Shown here piece after piece: positions 17,660 through 26,890 of a stretch of DNA of 64,000 nucleotides. The notes under the pieces were generated by a model. That model had not been told where the DNA came from and did not search any database. It saw only the letters and a program-made list of their open reading frames with translations. The DNA lies in assembly GCA_947503265.1 (NCBI GenBank), contig CANNDC010000009.1, forward strand, positions 1 through 64,000, written 5' to 3'. This DNA is from an uncultured Alteromonadaceae bacterium (lineage in GTDB: Bacteria > Pseudomonadota > Gammaproteobacteria > Enterobacterales > Alteromonadaceae). Position 1 is the first letter of the stretch; each line of letters begins with the position of its first letter. Made by a program: the position numbers and the translations under genes.

Positions 17660-18439
17660 ATGAAAGTTTTCATTCTAATAGCTTGCCTGACGTCATTTTC
17701 GACGTTCGCACAACTAGCTCCAAGTTCAGGATTAGCGAGCCTAGATAAGGACGGCCAACCTCAGATTCCAAAATACGCTGAAATTTTGGATAAGTTTTCA
17801 GAAGTTTATAAGGAACGCAATAAACCTACTTTTGTGGTTTTTTGGAACAAGCAATACACAGATAAAATCAGTGATTGGGAAATGGCTCCCACTCAACAAG
17901 AGTATATAGAATCTGTAAAGGGACAGAGTAAAGAGGATCGTTTTTCGGCTGATTATTCCAGCACTTCACGAAGTATTTTAAAAAAGAATGATACCAAGCG
18001 GCGATCACCTAGCGAGGTGGACTATTCGTCGTTTCAAACTAAGCTTATTGAGACCCTTACTTTAGCTGATGTCGTCCTGATTGATCGCGCAAGCATCATG
18101 CGACTTACTGGAAATGAAGATTTGAGTAAACAAATTCCGGATAGTAAAAGAATTGAAACTAAAGCGTTATCAAGTCATGGGGACTATCTGCTAGAAGTTC
18201 TTTTTATTCCAGCATTTGAACATCCGTTGAAGTTTAAGGCATCTGCTGAAGTCAAAGACATCAAGACCGGACAGCTAATTACGAGAGTGCTCAGCAAGCC
18301 ACCTGTGGAAGAAGATATCTGGATCGCCACAGAAAATGGCTACACCAAGTACAAACAGTTCAAATACACGCCTAGTTTTGAGCAGATGGCAGAAGAAGTG
18401 TCTATGGCGCTGCTGGAGAAGTTGAGTGTGGAAATGTGA
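17660..18439 (+). CDS. Secreted protein of unknown function, possible CsgG/LpoB-like fold
   Basis: 259 residues with a type I signal peptide MKVFILIACLTSFSTFA followed by Gln. I do not recognise the family with certainty. FVVFWNKQYTDKISDWEM, ADVVLIDRASIMRL, GDYLLEVLFIP and FKASAEVKDIKTGQLITRVL recall the strand-helix pattern and ...VDVKTGEV... motif of CsgG/LpoB-type domains, which suits its place as last gene after lpoB-ycfL. The start at 17660 follows GGGG in the ycfL 3' end with no gap between genes. The leader lacks a lipobox, so the mature protein would be soluble in the periplasm. Confidence 0.65.
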   Translation: MKVFILIACLTSFSTFAQLAPSSGLASLDKDGQPQIPKYAEILDKFSEVYKERNKPTFVVFWNKQYTDKISDWEMAPTQQEYIESVKGQSKEDRFSADYSSTSRSILKKNDTKRRSPSEVDYSSFQTKLIETLTLADVVLIDRASIMRLTGNEDLSKQIPDSKRIETKALSSHGDYLLEVLFIPAFEHPLKFKASAEVKDIKTGQLITRVLSKPPVEEDIWIATENGYTKYKQFKYTPSFEQMAEEVSMALLEKLSVEM

Positions 18440-18497
18440 ATATTGCCCGTCGAGCGATGGGCAATACTATGTTGATGTAAATTAAATCTTTAGTTTC

Positions 18498-18914
18498 CTA
18501 TCGCAATTCTACTTTACTGGATGGCTTGCATTTGCAGTCAGAACATTTGAGTAGAACTGGTGGATAAACGTTTACACTATTAGCAGCATCCGCATATTTT
18601 TTCCAATACTCCTGCAATAGCTTTTTGCTATGGTACGTATTTTGGGTAGACAGTGGAGCTCCAACTTCATCTGAGGTTGGTAAACCAATCAGTGGACTAC
18701 CTTCACCGAGAGTGGAAGTCGTTTCTCTAGTATCGTAGAAATACCCTAAAATCTTCTCTGACGCTTCACGTGTGAAGAATAACGCGGCTGGAATATGTTT
18801 ATCTGAATCATATTCGAATTCTACCTCATATGTTGCTTCATGACGTGTTGTAAGACCGTTTTCATTTTTAACTTCAGGGGAGACAAATTGAACTTTTACT
18901 AATGATATAGGCAT
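18498..18914 (-). CDS. Hypothetical protein with cysteine-rich tail
   Basis: 138 residues, no signal peptide or membrane segment. The N-terminal half is beta-rich (ISLVKVQFVSPEV, HEATYEVEFEYDSD) and the C-terminus ends with KCSDCKCKP, a compact three-cysteine cluster that could bind metal. I recognise no family. The start has AGGAAC seven to nine bases upstream. It is convergent with the lpoB operon and divergent from the large hybrid regulator; an 8-bp tandem repeat lies between it and that gene. Confidence 0.6.
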   Translation of the reverse strand: MPISLVKVQFVSPEVKNENGLTTRHEATYEVEFEYDSDKHIPAALFFTREASEKILGYFYDTRETTSTLGEGSPLIGLPTSDEVGAPLSTQNTYHSKKLLQEYWKKYADAANSVNVYPPVLLKCSDCKCKPSSKVELR

Positions 18915-18948
18915 AATAGTTCCTTTATTGAATTAAGTAATTGTTGCT

Positions 18949-18988
18949 ACTGCTTTACTGCTTTACTGCTTTACTGCTTTACTGTTTT
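18949..18988. repeat. 8-bp tandem repeat ACTGCTTT, five units
   Basis: Four perfect copies of ACTGCTTT and a fifth with one change lie in the 139-bp spacer between two divergent genes, about 65 bp before the start of the hybrid regulator. The spacer must contain the promoters, so a change in copy number would alter promoter geometry. Whether it varies is not visible here. Confidence 0.85.
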
Positions 18989-19053
18989 AGTCTATCTACA
19001 GTAATAAGGCAAGGTGTGATAAAAACTAGACTATTTATAAAAGGGCCAGTCAA

Positions 19054-22000
19054 TTGCTCCACAACATGATAAACAGTAAACAGACAGATTCATCACCTAC
19101 GTCTTTCAGTATTGTTTTAACTTTGTTAGTTTGCATTTTTGTATCATATGCAAACGCCTCGTCCTATATCACCAATTTAACCTCGGAAGATGGCCTCTAT
19201 CAAGCGAGCATAAACGCTATTTCCACAGATAATCGAGGCCTTATTGTTTTTGGAACTCAAGATGGTTTGCTGACCTACGATGGGATAGAGCTTTCAATTA
19301 TTCGAAAACAAAACACTGCATATTCTTCTCTCGCTTCTAATCATATTAACGCATTGAAACGTGACTCAAGTGGTACTCTATGGATTGGTACTCGTAAGGG
19401 TTTGCATACTTTTGATGGCATTTCTCAGAAACTGTCACGGATAGACATAAAGTTTGATCTGTCAGTTAGTTCATTGCATTTTGATATCAATAATACGTTA
19501 TGGATAGGGACAGTTAGAAATGGTCTCTTTAAGCTAAATAAAAACTCAGCCTCAATCCAATCAATGAATCAAAAATTGATTAACAATAAGACTGTTTCTA
19601 ACATTGAAAGTACTTCTGAAAACAAATTAATAATGTCAGTCACTGACATTGGGCTTGTGGAGTTAGACACTGAAAGCAACGAATTGCACGTTACTAACGC
19701 TGATTCTAAATTTCATCTGGTGACTAGTTTGATAGTAATTGACGATCATCAAATCATATTAGGCAAAGGGAATGAAACAGGTATAGAAATTATATCCACA
19801 GAAAGCGAAACAAGAGACAGGTTGTCAGAACTCCAATCGATGTTGGCGACTGAAAAAATCCAGACCATATTTAAAGATAAACGCGATGATTTATGGTTTG
19901 GAACAGAAACAGGTATAGGCCTTATTAAATACAGTAGTAGAACCGATAGTTTCAAAAAATACTATGAAGAAACAAATGGTAAAGGTCTGACTAACAATCA
20001 AGTGTGGAGTATTTTTGAAGATGACAATAAAAATTTATGGGTAGGTACAAACAGCGGAGTCAGCAAATTCGCACTAAATAAAGCGCTATTTGGACATTTC
20101 TCAGCTTCTGATAACTTAAACCATATTAAGAACCCTATCATTACCGCAGTGTTTGAAGACAGAGAGAATAAGTTATGGGTAGGAACATACGGGGGAGGTT
20201 TATATAAATTTGATGACAAGCATAACGAGTTTCAGAAAATAAGTTTGTCCCAAGAAACGAGTTCAAATTATGTCATCGCATTAAACCAAGATATTTTTGG
20301 CAATATTTTAGTTGGCACTATTTCTGGTATGGCCACAGTTTCTTTAAGTAATCAAGAATTAAAAAACCGTGAGTACTTCGATCTATTAAAAAATGAAAGA
20401 ATACGTGACATTAAAATAGACCATTTGCAAAACATGTGGATAAATACAGACGAGGAGCTTTATTTCTTCAACCAGTCCAAAAACAGGATGTGTAATATAT
20501 CCGAGTCGCTCGGTGCATTTTCCTATGTTTTTAAATATCAGGAAAAAATTTGGTTAATTCCCATAGGATCTGTAGGACAACTCTTTCAAATTAATCCAGA
20601 TGAGTTTAGATGCAGTACGATTGTCACAGAGAAGAAACTTATTGATATCAAATCCTATTTTAAACCAAGACTCACAGACTCTGATGGAAATATTTGGGCC
20701 TCTGTGCCAAATGGTTTAGTAAAACTTGGGCCAGATTTAAGTGTAAAAGCTTCGTTTTCAGAAGAAAATGGCCTAACAAATGGGACTATTCATGAGGTTT
20801 TGCAAGATTCTACAGGGGCTTTCTGGATCACTTCAAATCAGGGCCTTACTAAACTTAAAAGTGATGGATACATGTTACATTATTTTGCAACCGATGGATT
20901 ACAAAGTAATGAGTTTAATGGTGAAGCGTCTCTTAAGAGAAATAATGGTCAATTTGTATTGGGAGGGATGAATGGACTTAACATATTTGATCCAACTGAG
21001 ATAATCTCCAACCAAACATTAGCAACTGCGCATATTCATTCGGTAAAGCTTTCAGGAAAGGAGAAAAACAAAGTTTTATCAGCAATTCGTCGAGATGATG
21101 TCGATCCAATAGACGTATTTCCAGCATTCAATGGCATTGAAATAGATTTTGTTGGCTTACATTTTCAAGATCCGACAAAAAACAGGTACAAATACAAATT
21201 AACAGGATACGAAGACGCTTGGAATGAGGTGAATTTCCAAAAGCGCTTTGCAAAATACACTAATCTATCGCCTGGACAATACACTTTTGAGCTGAAAGTC
21301 AGTAATTCTGATGGTCTATGGTCACCCATTAATGACACTTTAAGATTTAATGTGATTGCTCCTTGGTATCTTACTTGGTGGGCTTATGCACTTTATGTCA
21401 TTTGCGTATTTGTAGGAATTTATGGTTTGGTGCAATTGAGAATTCGGTCTCTCAAAAGTGCCAATCTACTCTTGGAGCAACAAATTGAATTGAGAACCGC
21501 AAATATTGCTGAACAAAAACAAACGATCGAAAAACAAGTTGAAGAATTAAAAGCACTAGATAAGGCAAAAGAACGTTTCTTCGAAAATATCTCACATGAA
21601 TTCAGGACACCATTGGCGCTAACAATCGGACCGTTAAAAAGACTATATGAACAAAATACGCGGAAGGATCTAAAAGAAAAACTCGAGGTCCCCTTGCGGC
21701 AATCATCGCGCTTGCTAAGATTAATCAATCAATTCTTAGAAATTTCTCGTCTTAATTCAGGCGTTCTGGTTTTGAAAAAACGAAACTATCGATTGTCGGA
21801 TCAAATTAGACAGATCATCTACGGTTTTCAAGACTCCCTGAATCAAAAAGATATAAAGCTGAACCTCACACTAGATGATGACATAGTGCTGTCTTACGAT
21901 GCATCAGCAATGGAGAAAATCCTTGTCAATTTAATATCCAACGCCATTAATTACTCGCATTCTCACTCTGAAATTTCTGTGTCGGCAAAATTGTCAAATA

Positions 22001-23172
22001 GTCGCATGTATGAAGAAAAGCACAGGGTCACAATAAAGGTCAAAGATCAGGGCGTTGGTATCTCGCAACACGCACTTCCCAACATCTTTAATCGGTTTAA
22101 TGTTGAGAAAAATGATGCAGAGTACAAACAAGGCATGGGTGTAGGCCTAGCTTTAGTCAATGATTTAGTCAAAATGCATGATGGGGAAATTCACGTAACA
22201 AGTGAATTACATGTTGGTAGTTGCTTCATCGTTCATATTCCTGTTTCGGTGCAAGAAGATGATATAGCTAGTCTTGAAAAAGAAGGCGAATTGTCACCAA
22301 TCTCCCTTGAAAAACTTATTGCAAAAGACGTAAAACATGATCAGGAGGTCGATTCAGTTGATGCTAGTGGAATCAGAGAGGCAGATAACGAACATCTAAA
22401 CACGATTCTGATAGTTGATGATGAACCTGATATGCGATCTTATCTCAGCGAACTTTTGCAAGATTATCATCTATTAGTGGCATCAAATGGTGCTGAAGCA
22501 CTGGCTATTGCCATAGATATCATCCCCGATTTGATTATATCCGATGTAATGATGCCTTTGATGAATGGTTTAGAACTCGTCAAGTCCATCAAAGAGCATG
22601 TTAATACCAGCCATATTCCCATTATTCTTGTCACTGCTAAAGGAGGAAGGGACAGTAAACTTGAAGGTTTACGAGAGGGCATTGACGATTACATCGTCAA
22701 GCCTTTCGATGATGAAGAATTACTCCTTAGAGTCAGTAATATCTTAGATATTAGGAGAGAACTGACAGAAAGTAATCGAGCACATACGGTGTCGAGAAAG
22801 TCAGATGCAAAATCGCATCTACCACTAATTGAAAGGCAATTCGTTGACAAACTTCATCAATTTTTACAACTCAATTATTCGCAGACTGAACTTAGTGTTG
22901 AGGATATTGCCAGTGCAATGCATTTGGAGAAAAGACAGTTGCAAAGAAAGCTAAAAGGACTACTTAATTCAACACCAAGCGATTACCTGAGAACATTTCG
23001 ACTTCAAAGGGCCGCAGAGCTGCTCCAAACTGGCGAAACGGTTAACCATGCGTTTGAAATCAGTGGTTTCAACAATTTGTCCCATTTTTCTAGATGCTTC
23101 AAAGCTGCCTACAGCGTGTCTCCAAGTCAATATTTTGTGTTTACAAAAAATAAAATGTCGCAAGAAAGCTAA
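19054..23172 (+). CDS. Hybrid two-component system regulator (propeller sensor-kinase-receiver-AraC)
   Basis: A one-protein two-component system of 1372 residues. In order: signal anchor (TSFSIVLTLLVCIFVSYANA); a periplasmic beta-propeller of repeated modules such as LWIGTRKGLHTFDG and LWVGTNSGVSKF (about 40-660); a Y_Y_Y immunoglobulin-like domain (about 690-765, YKYKLTGYEDAWNEV); a membrane segment near 771-792; HisKA with the phospho-His in SHEFRTPLALTIGP (about 847); HATPase (NLISNAINYS, GVGISQHALPNIFNRF); receiver with Asp in IISDVMMP (about 1163); and an AraC DNA-binding domain at the end. Homologues sense saccharides and control their uptake, but no such genes are nearby. TTG start, with AAGGG eight bases upstream. 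Confidence 0.9.
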   Translation: MLHNMINSKQTDSSPTSFSIVLTLLVCIFVSYANASSYITNLTSEDGLYQASINAISTDNRGLIVFGTQDGLLTYDGIELSIIRKQNTAYSSLASNHINALKRDSSGTLWIGTRKGLHTFDGISQKLSRIDIKFDLSVSSLHFDINNTLWIGTVRNGLFKLNKNSASIQSMNQKLINNKTVSNIESTSENKLIMSVTDIGLVELDTESNELHVTNADSKFHLVTSLIVIDDHQIILGKGNETGIEIISTESETRDRLSELQSMLATEKIQTIFKDKRDDLWFGTETGIGLIKYSSRTDSFKKYYEETNGKGLTNNQVWSIFEDDNKNLWVGTNSGVSKFALNKALFGHFSASDNLNHIKNPIITAVFEDRENKLWVGTYGGGLYKFDDKHNEFQKISLSQETSSNYVIALNQDIFGNILVGTISGMATVSLSNQELKNREYFDLLKNERIRDIKIDHLQNMWINTDEELYFFNQSKNRMCNISESLGAFSYVFKYQEKIWLIPIGSVGQLFQINPDEFRCSTIVTEKKLIDIKSYFKPRLTDSDGNIWASVPNGLVKLGPDLSVKASFSEENGLTNGTIHEVLQDSTGAFWITSNQGLTKLKSDGYMLHYFATDGLQSNEFNGEASLKRNNGQFVLGGMNGLNIFDPTEIISNQTLATAHIHSVKLSGKEKNKVLSAIRRDDVDPIDVFPAFNGIEIDFVGLHFQDPTKNRYKYKLTGYEDAWNEVNFQKRFAKYTNLSPGQYTFELKVSNSDGLWSPINDTLRFNVIAPWYLTWWAYALYVICVFVGIYGLVQLRIRSLKSANLLLEQQIELRTANIAEQKQTIEKQVEELKALDKAKERFFENISHEFRTPLALTIGPLKRLYEQNTRKDLKEKLEVPLRQSSRLLRLINQFLEISRLNSGVLVLKKRNYRLSDQIRQIIYGFQDSLNQKDIKLNLTLDDDIVLSYDASAMEKILVNLISNAINYSHSHSEISVSAKLSNSRMYEEKHRVTIKVKDQGVGISQHALPNIFNRFNVEKNDAEYKQGMGVGLALVNDLVKMHDGEIHVTSELHVGSCFIVHIPVSVQEDDIASLEKEGELSPISLEKLIAKDVKHDQEVDSVDASGIREADNEHLNTILIVDDEPDMRSYLSELLQDYHLLVASNGAEALAIAIDIIPDLIISDVMMPLMNGLELVKSIKEHVNTSHIPIILVTAKGGRDSKLEGLREGIDDYIVKPFDDEELLLRVSNILDIRRELTESNRAHTVSRKSDAKSHLPLIERQFVDKLHQFLQLNYSQTELSVEDIASAMHLEKRQLQRKLKGLLNSTPSDYLRTFRLQRAAELLQTGETVNHAFEISGFNNLSHFSRCFKAAYSVSPSQYFVFTKNKMSQES

Positions 23173-23301
23173 TTAATGTCGTTTGCAGCAAAACGCTGGA
23201 CCAAAGTCGCATAGATTAAAGAATTAGTCGCTCCTGTTGTAATTCATCGTTCCATTAGAACCTATTCTCGAACTTGATTTCGCATCAACGAGGAATAGCT
23301 A

Positions 23302-23937
23302 ATGTTCGACGCAACGCCAACAAAAAACGCTTTTGAATCTTCTGATTATTTTATTTCAAATAGTGCAGCCTGCTTCAATGAGATAAATGATGAAGCAAAA
23401 AAAGAAACCAAAACGAAAAATCTGCCTAAACTCGAGCCTCAACAATGTGTAAGAAATTTTCTTCCGATATTCATAAATTATGCTCGAAAAAATATATGGA
23501 AAAAAGACGAGCAGGAGGATTTTATTCAAGACTCTGTACTTATCCTACTCGAGAGTCTGAACGCCGGCAAAATAAAAAACCAATCGTCGATACGTTCTTA
23601 CTGCTTGGGAATATGTAAAAGACACTTGCTAGTTTATATTAGGAACCTTGCCAAGCATTCCAGGTTTCGTATTGGAATAGATACATCTGAATTTGAGAAC
23701 TTTCCAGATGACGCAAACGAAACTTTAAGATATGAAGATCAACAACAATGTGTTGATCTGCTAAAAAACATCAGAGTTTCTAGAGACAGAGAGTTATTGA
23801 TTGACTTTTACATCGAAGATAAATCAAGGGCTGAAATTCTTGATAAATTTGGTTTCGATGATGCCCATTTATATCGAGTTCTATACCGAGCAAAACAGCG
23901 AGCCAGGGACGTTTTAATTACCCAGAACACGCCCTAG
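23302..23937 (+). CDS. RNA polymerase sigma-70 family factor (ECF-like)
   Basis: 211 residues with an approximately 50-residue N-terminal extension, then region 2 (WKKDEQEDFIQDSVLILLES) and region 4 (ELLIDFYIEDKSRAEILDKF followed by the recognition helix DDAHLYRVLYRAKQRARD). No region 3, as expected for an extracytoplasmic-function type factor. No anti-sigma gene with a membrane segment lies next to it; the adjacent membrane sensor upstream may serve in its place, which is inference. ATG start with GAGGAA six bases upstream. Confidence 0.82.
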   Translation: MFDATPTKNAFESSDYFISNSAACFNEINDEAKKETKTKNLPKLEPQQCVRNFLPIFINYARKNIWKKDEQEDFIQDSVLILLESLNAGKIKNQSSIRSYCLGICKRHLLVYIRNLAKHSRFRIGIDTSEFENFPDDANETLRYEDQQQCVDLLKNIRVSRDRELLIDFYIEDKSRAEILDKFGFDDAHLYRVLYRAKQRARDVLITQNTP

Positions 23938-23986
23938 TCACAGGGCCAGCAGTCAATGTATTATCTATAAAAGACTTATATAGATG

Positions 23987-24055
23987 TAGAATTGTGACTA
24001 CGTCAAAATCGATTGGTATTTAGACCGTCAAGTTCTCTTGGTAGTCACACTTCTA
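23987..24055. other. Long-loop inverted repeat between convergent genes
   Basis: TAGAATTGTGACTA at 23987-24000 pairs with TAGTCACACTTCTA at 24042-24055 (13 of 14 bp) across a 41-base loop. It lies between the convergent sigma factor and lipoprotein genes. It could be a weak bidirectional terminator or a protein site; there is no T-run. Confidence 0.3.
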
Positions 24056-24130
24056 TACATTAATAAATTATATGCAAGTAGTTGCTGTCTGAATTTTATC
24101 TGGTGATACATATCAAACAGTCTTTATTCT

Positions 24131-25192
24131 CTACTCACAGTTCTCAGGACTTCGATCAGCTTCACATTTGAGTTTCCGCTGCTGTTGATATATCAAGTCG
24201 TTCTCAGCTTTAAGCTTTGCTAATTCATCGTCTTCGAACAAGCTGGCAATATCAGTTAACGAGCCACCTAAACTGCTTGTTGAATCGCTGGTGCCGTATT
24301 TTATTGACGTAATTTGTCCTGCTTCTCCAAACACGACTGCTACTTCGACTTTGCCGAACGCAGCTGGGTCGTAGATTGGGATGTTTAATTTATCGCTACC
24401 ACATAGAAGCGGCACCAAAAATGAAGTGTGACCGATGCTTTTTGCTGTTCCGTTTGAATTGCCGTTCACATCACGTTGATGAACCAGTGCAATCGCATCA
24501 AAAATCGCGTGACTGGGAACCTTTAACATAGGAATATCGCTACTGCACGTTGGGCAATCGATACGTTTTGGTAGTGCTCTTTTTTTGGAGATACTTATGG
24601 TGATATCAGGAAACAAACTGTGGATTTCTGGGTGCTGTTCACCTAGATTGGCAATCTCCACTTCCATTCTATCATCTAGCTCTTTAATTACCGTTGTTGA
24701 TGTGGCGACCACTGGTTTTCCTTCATTTAATCTGCTCCAGTCTTCACAAGGGTGCGGCACGTTGACACCTTCGGTACTCTCAACAGCTCCCGGCATCCCA
24801 AACCCAAATACACTCCCAACAACGTCTAGGGCGGAGGATACAATTTCTCGACCACGCCCTGTGGATTCCGCGTTCACAGATTTCAAGCGCCCGTCCGGCG
24901 TCAATGTTATTGTGGCAGTGGCATCCGCAAAATTGTCACTGAGTTCAGAAAACGCGATAGTCCCGGTGCTTGTTTCACTGGCGACATAGAGTGGGCTCAT
25001 CTCTGCACTTGAGGCAGTAATAATGCGCCAATCCCTTACATTGGCATCATCATCCCTATCAACGCACATTACTGATTGGGTGATTTTGACAGATAGTTGT
25101 GCCTCAGGATTGTGATAGGTTACAACGGCCGGTGGAACGGAGGCACACCCGGAAATAAAAAATACGATTGCCATAATTTTTGCAGTTTTCAT
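24131..25192 (-). CDS. Lipoprotein of unknown function
   Basis: 353 residues. The leader MKTAKIMAIVFFISGC ends in a lipobox (FISGC). The body has two half-similar beta-rich stretches, a cysteine motif DCPTCSSDIP near residue 220, and a charged helical C-terminus (DELAKLKAENDLIYQQQRKL). I recognise no family. FADATATITLTPDGRLKSVNAESTG suggests it is an exported protein that tracks a numeric-looking repeat fold rather than an enzyme, but this is weak. It is convergent with the sigma factor gene and codirectional with the GlyGly-CTERM unit upstream, from which a hairpin separates it. Confidence 0.65.
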   Translation of the reverse strand: MKTAKIMAIVFFISGCASVPPAVVTYHNPEAQLSVKITQSVMCVDRDDDANVRDWRIITASSAEMSPLYVASETSTGTIAFSELSDNFADATATITLTPDGRLKSVNAESTGRGREIVSSALDVVGSVFGFGMPGAVESTEGVNVPHPCEDWSRLNEGKPVVATSTTVIKELDDRMEVEIANLGEQHPEIHSLFPDITISISKKRALPKRIDCPTCSSDIPMLKVPSHAIFDAIALVHQRDVNGNSNGTAKSIGHTSFLVPLLCGSDKLNIPIYDPAAFGKVEVAVVFGEAGQITSIKYGTSDSTSSLGGSLTDIASLFEDDELAKLKAENDLIYQQQRKLKCEADRSPENCE

Positions 25193-25379
25193 TGTTTTTC
25201 CTTAGTTTTACATATGAAACTTTATGTAGTTTTTGCAAATCTATAAAACTGACTATTAAGTGCTAAATAAAGTTATGGTTTTTCCTTAGGTCAATTCGAA
25301 CAACATAGTCAACATTGCTCGAAAAATCACTCAGTTACCTAAAAAGTAGATTGATATTTAATAAAGTAAAGTTAGAATG

Positions 25380-25417
25380 CTGACGCCGTTAGATCACTTC
25401 AGATAAAACGGCGTCAG
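25380..25417 (-). terminator. Hairpin after the GlyGly-CTERM gene
   Basis: CTGACGCCGTT at 25380-25390 is the perfect inverse of AACGGCGTCAG at 25407-25417 with a 16-base loop. It begins 18 bases beyond the stop of the minus-strand surface-protein gene. The following bases on that strand are only moderately T-rich, so termination may be partial. Confidence 0.65.
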
Positions 25418-25435
25418 ATTAGGTGCATTTAATTT

Positions 25436-26890
25436 TTAGCAATTTTTCCGAATTTTGTTTCTAAATCGGTAGACACTTATCAATGCGAGTAGCGGTAAAA
25501 ACCATGACATAGAGCCGCCACCACTTTCATCAGATCCACTACCTGTGAATAAACCGCCGAGATTTGAGCCTCCTGTATTAGGTGATGTGAACGTCCGTTG
25601 TTTATCAAAGTTTACCGAGTCAACAATAAAATCTTGTCCATTAAATTCGGTGAGTGTTGCGGTTATGTAGTAAGTACCTGCTGGAGGGCGACGTAGCACA
25701 GTTGTTCGACTAATATCTCGAAATAAAAAACCACCATCTAATTGTCCAAGACTGAACTCTGCCAGCGTGTGCCCAGATATTGAGCCTCCACTGTAAGGTG
25801 CACTCGTCGCCCATATTTTGAGTTTAAGAGAGCCACTTTTGCCGCCAGATCGGCTATTGTTTACTTGAGTCACATCTAGAGTAATGTTGTCACCGCTGTA
25901 ACTAATGGTACAAGGGCATTCGAGACTTAACGCTCCACTACCTGTGCCTGTTCCGCCACCTGAGCCGCCACCTGAGCCGCCACCAGAACCACTTCCAGAA
26001 CCGCCACTTCCTCCTGCAGAGATTATCTCAGCACCTGAAAACGAAGAGTAGTCAACAATAAAATCTTGACCATTGTTGAATTCGGTCAGCGTCAGAGTAA
26101 AGTAGTATGTACCAGCAGGCGGACGAACGTAGCTCGTACTCTGGTCAATATCTGAGTAGTGAAGTCCTCCTTGCAACTGGTCGAGCCTGATTTCTGCTAC
26201 CTTGTACCCATTAATAGCTCCTCCTGAGTATGGCGTGCTTGTTGCCCACAGCTTGAGTTTAAGCGTTCCTGAGCTCCCACCGTTGCGTTTGTTAGCAATA
26301 CGGTCGACCTGAATTCTTACTCGATCTCCGTCAACCGCGTAGCTGCATCGACATTCTAAATCTAGCTCCGGATTACCGCCTGATCCACCTCCGGTATTTC
26401 CACCACTGCCAGAACCCCCGCCTGTACCGCCGCCATTGCCTCCATTATTCGTAAAAGTAAATGGATTTCCAACAGCTTCTGTGTGGGCAAGAGATGTATT
26501 TTCATTAGGATATTCCGAAACATGGAGAAATAAGTAGTAAGTGCCTTCGGGCGGTCGCGAAAAAGATGTTGTGAATTGTATATTCGTGTAGGACTGCCCC
26601 GGCTCTAGTGTCCCAAATTGAGTTGACCCTAGAAATGTCGACAAATTACCTTCAGCAAGCACATAACCACTCCCAATAGGATTGTTTGAAGTCATTGCCC
26701 ATAGCTTTAGGAAAAGAGTACCCGAACGATTATTTCCAGTATTGGTTAAATTGTTTGCATTGATTGTAATTTGACTTCCGTTAATGGAAAAATTACCCGG
26801 CCCCGAGAATTCTAAATCGGTAGCTAAAGCTTGAGAACAAGCGAGCATTAAAAAAATCAAAAACGTAATTTTATAAACATGAGCTTTCAT
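25436..26890 (-). CDS. Three-module surface protein with GlyGly-CTERM-like tail
   Basis: 484 residues. Signal peptide MKAHVYKITFLIFLMLACSQ-ALA. Three repeated beta-sandwich modules (about 25-145, 175-295, 325-435) are joined by glycine/serine linkers. Modules 2 and 3 open with LECRC or LECPC and share KLKLWATSxPYSGG and RPPAGTYYxTxTLTEF; module 1 is more distant (RPPEGTYYLFLHVSEY). The C-terminus SDESGGGSMSWFLPLLALIS followed by a basic end (YRFRNKIRK) fits the GlyGly-CTERM sorting signal that rhombosortase cleaves. Function unknown; display at the cell surface is inferred. Start 26890 overlaps the upstream gene's stop (ATGA) and has GGAGGATC seven bases upstream. Confidence 0.8.
   Translation of the reverse strand: MKAHVYKITFLIFLMLACSQALATDLEFSGPGNFSINGSQITINANNLTNTGNNRSGTLFLKLWAMTSNNPIGSGYVLAEGNLSTFLGSTQFGTLEPGQSYTNIQFTTSFSRPPEGTYYLFLHVSEYPNENTSLAHTEAVGNPFTFTNNGGNGGGTGGGSGSGGNTGGGSGGNPELDLECRCSYAVDGDRVRIQVDRIANKRNGGSSGTLKLKLWATSTPYSGGAINGYKVAEIRLDQLQGGLHYSDIDQSTSYVRPPAGTYYFTLTLTEFNNGQDFIVDYSSFSGAEIISAGGSGGSGSGSGGGSGGGSGGGTGTGSGALSLECPCTISYSGDNITLDVTQVNNSRSGGKSGSLKLKIWATSAPYSGGSISGHTLAEFSLGQLDGGFLFRDISRTTVLRRPPAGTYYITATLTEFNGQDFIVDSVNFDKQRTFTSPNTGGSNLGGLFTGSGSDESGGGSMSWFLPLLALISVYRFRNKIRKNC

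Noticed and set aside
24585..24989. A 134-residue plus-strand ORF opposite the lipoprotein gene
   Set aside because: Antisense to a gene with a clear leader and lipobox; no family resemblance and no ribosome binding site of note.
25900..26440. Glycine-linker coding DNA resembling a repeat array
   Set aside because: The repetition is explained by Gly/Ser-rich linkers in the surface protein.
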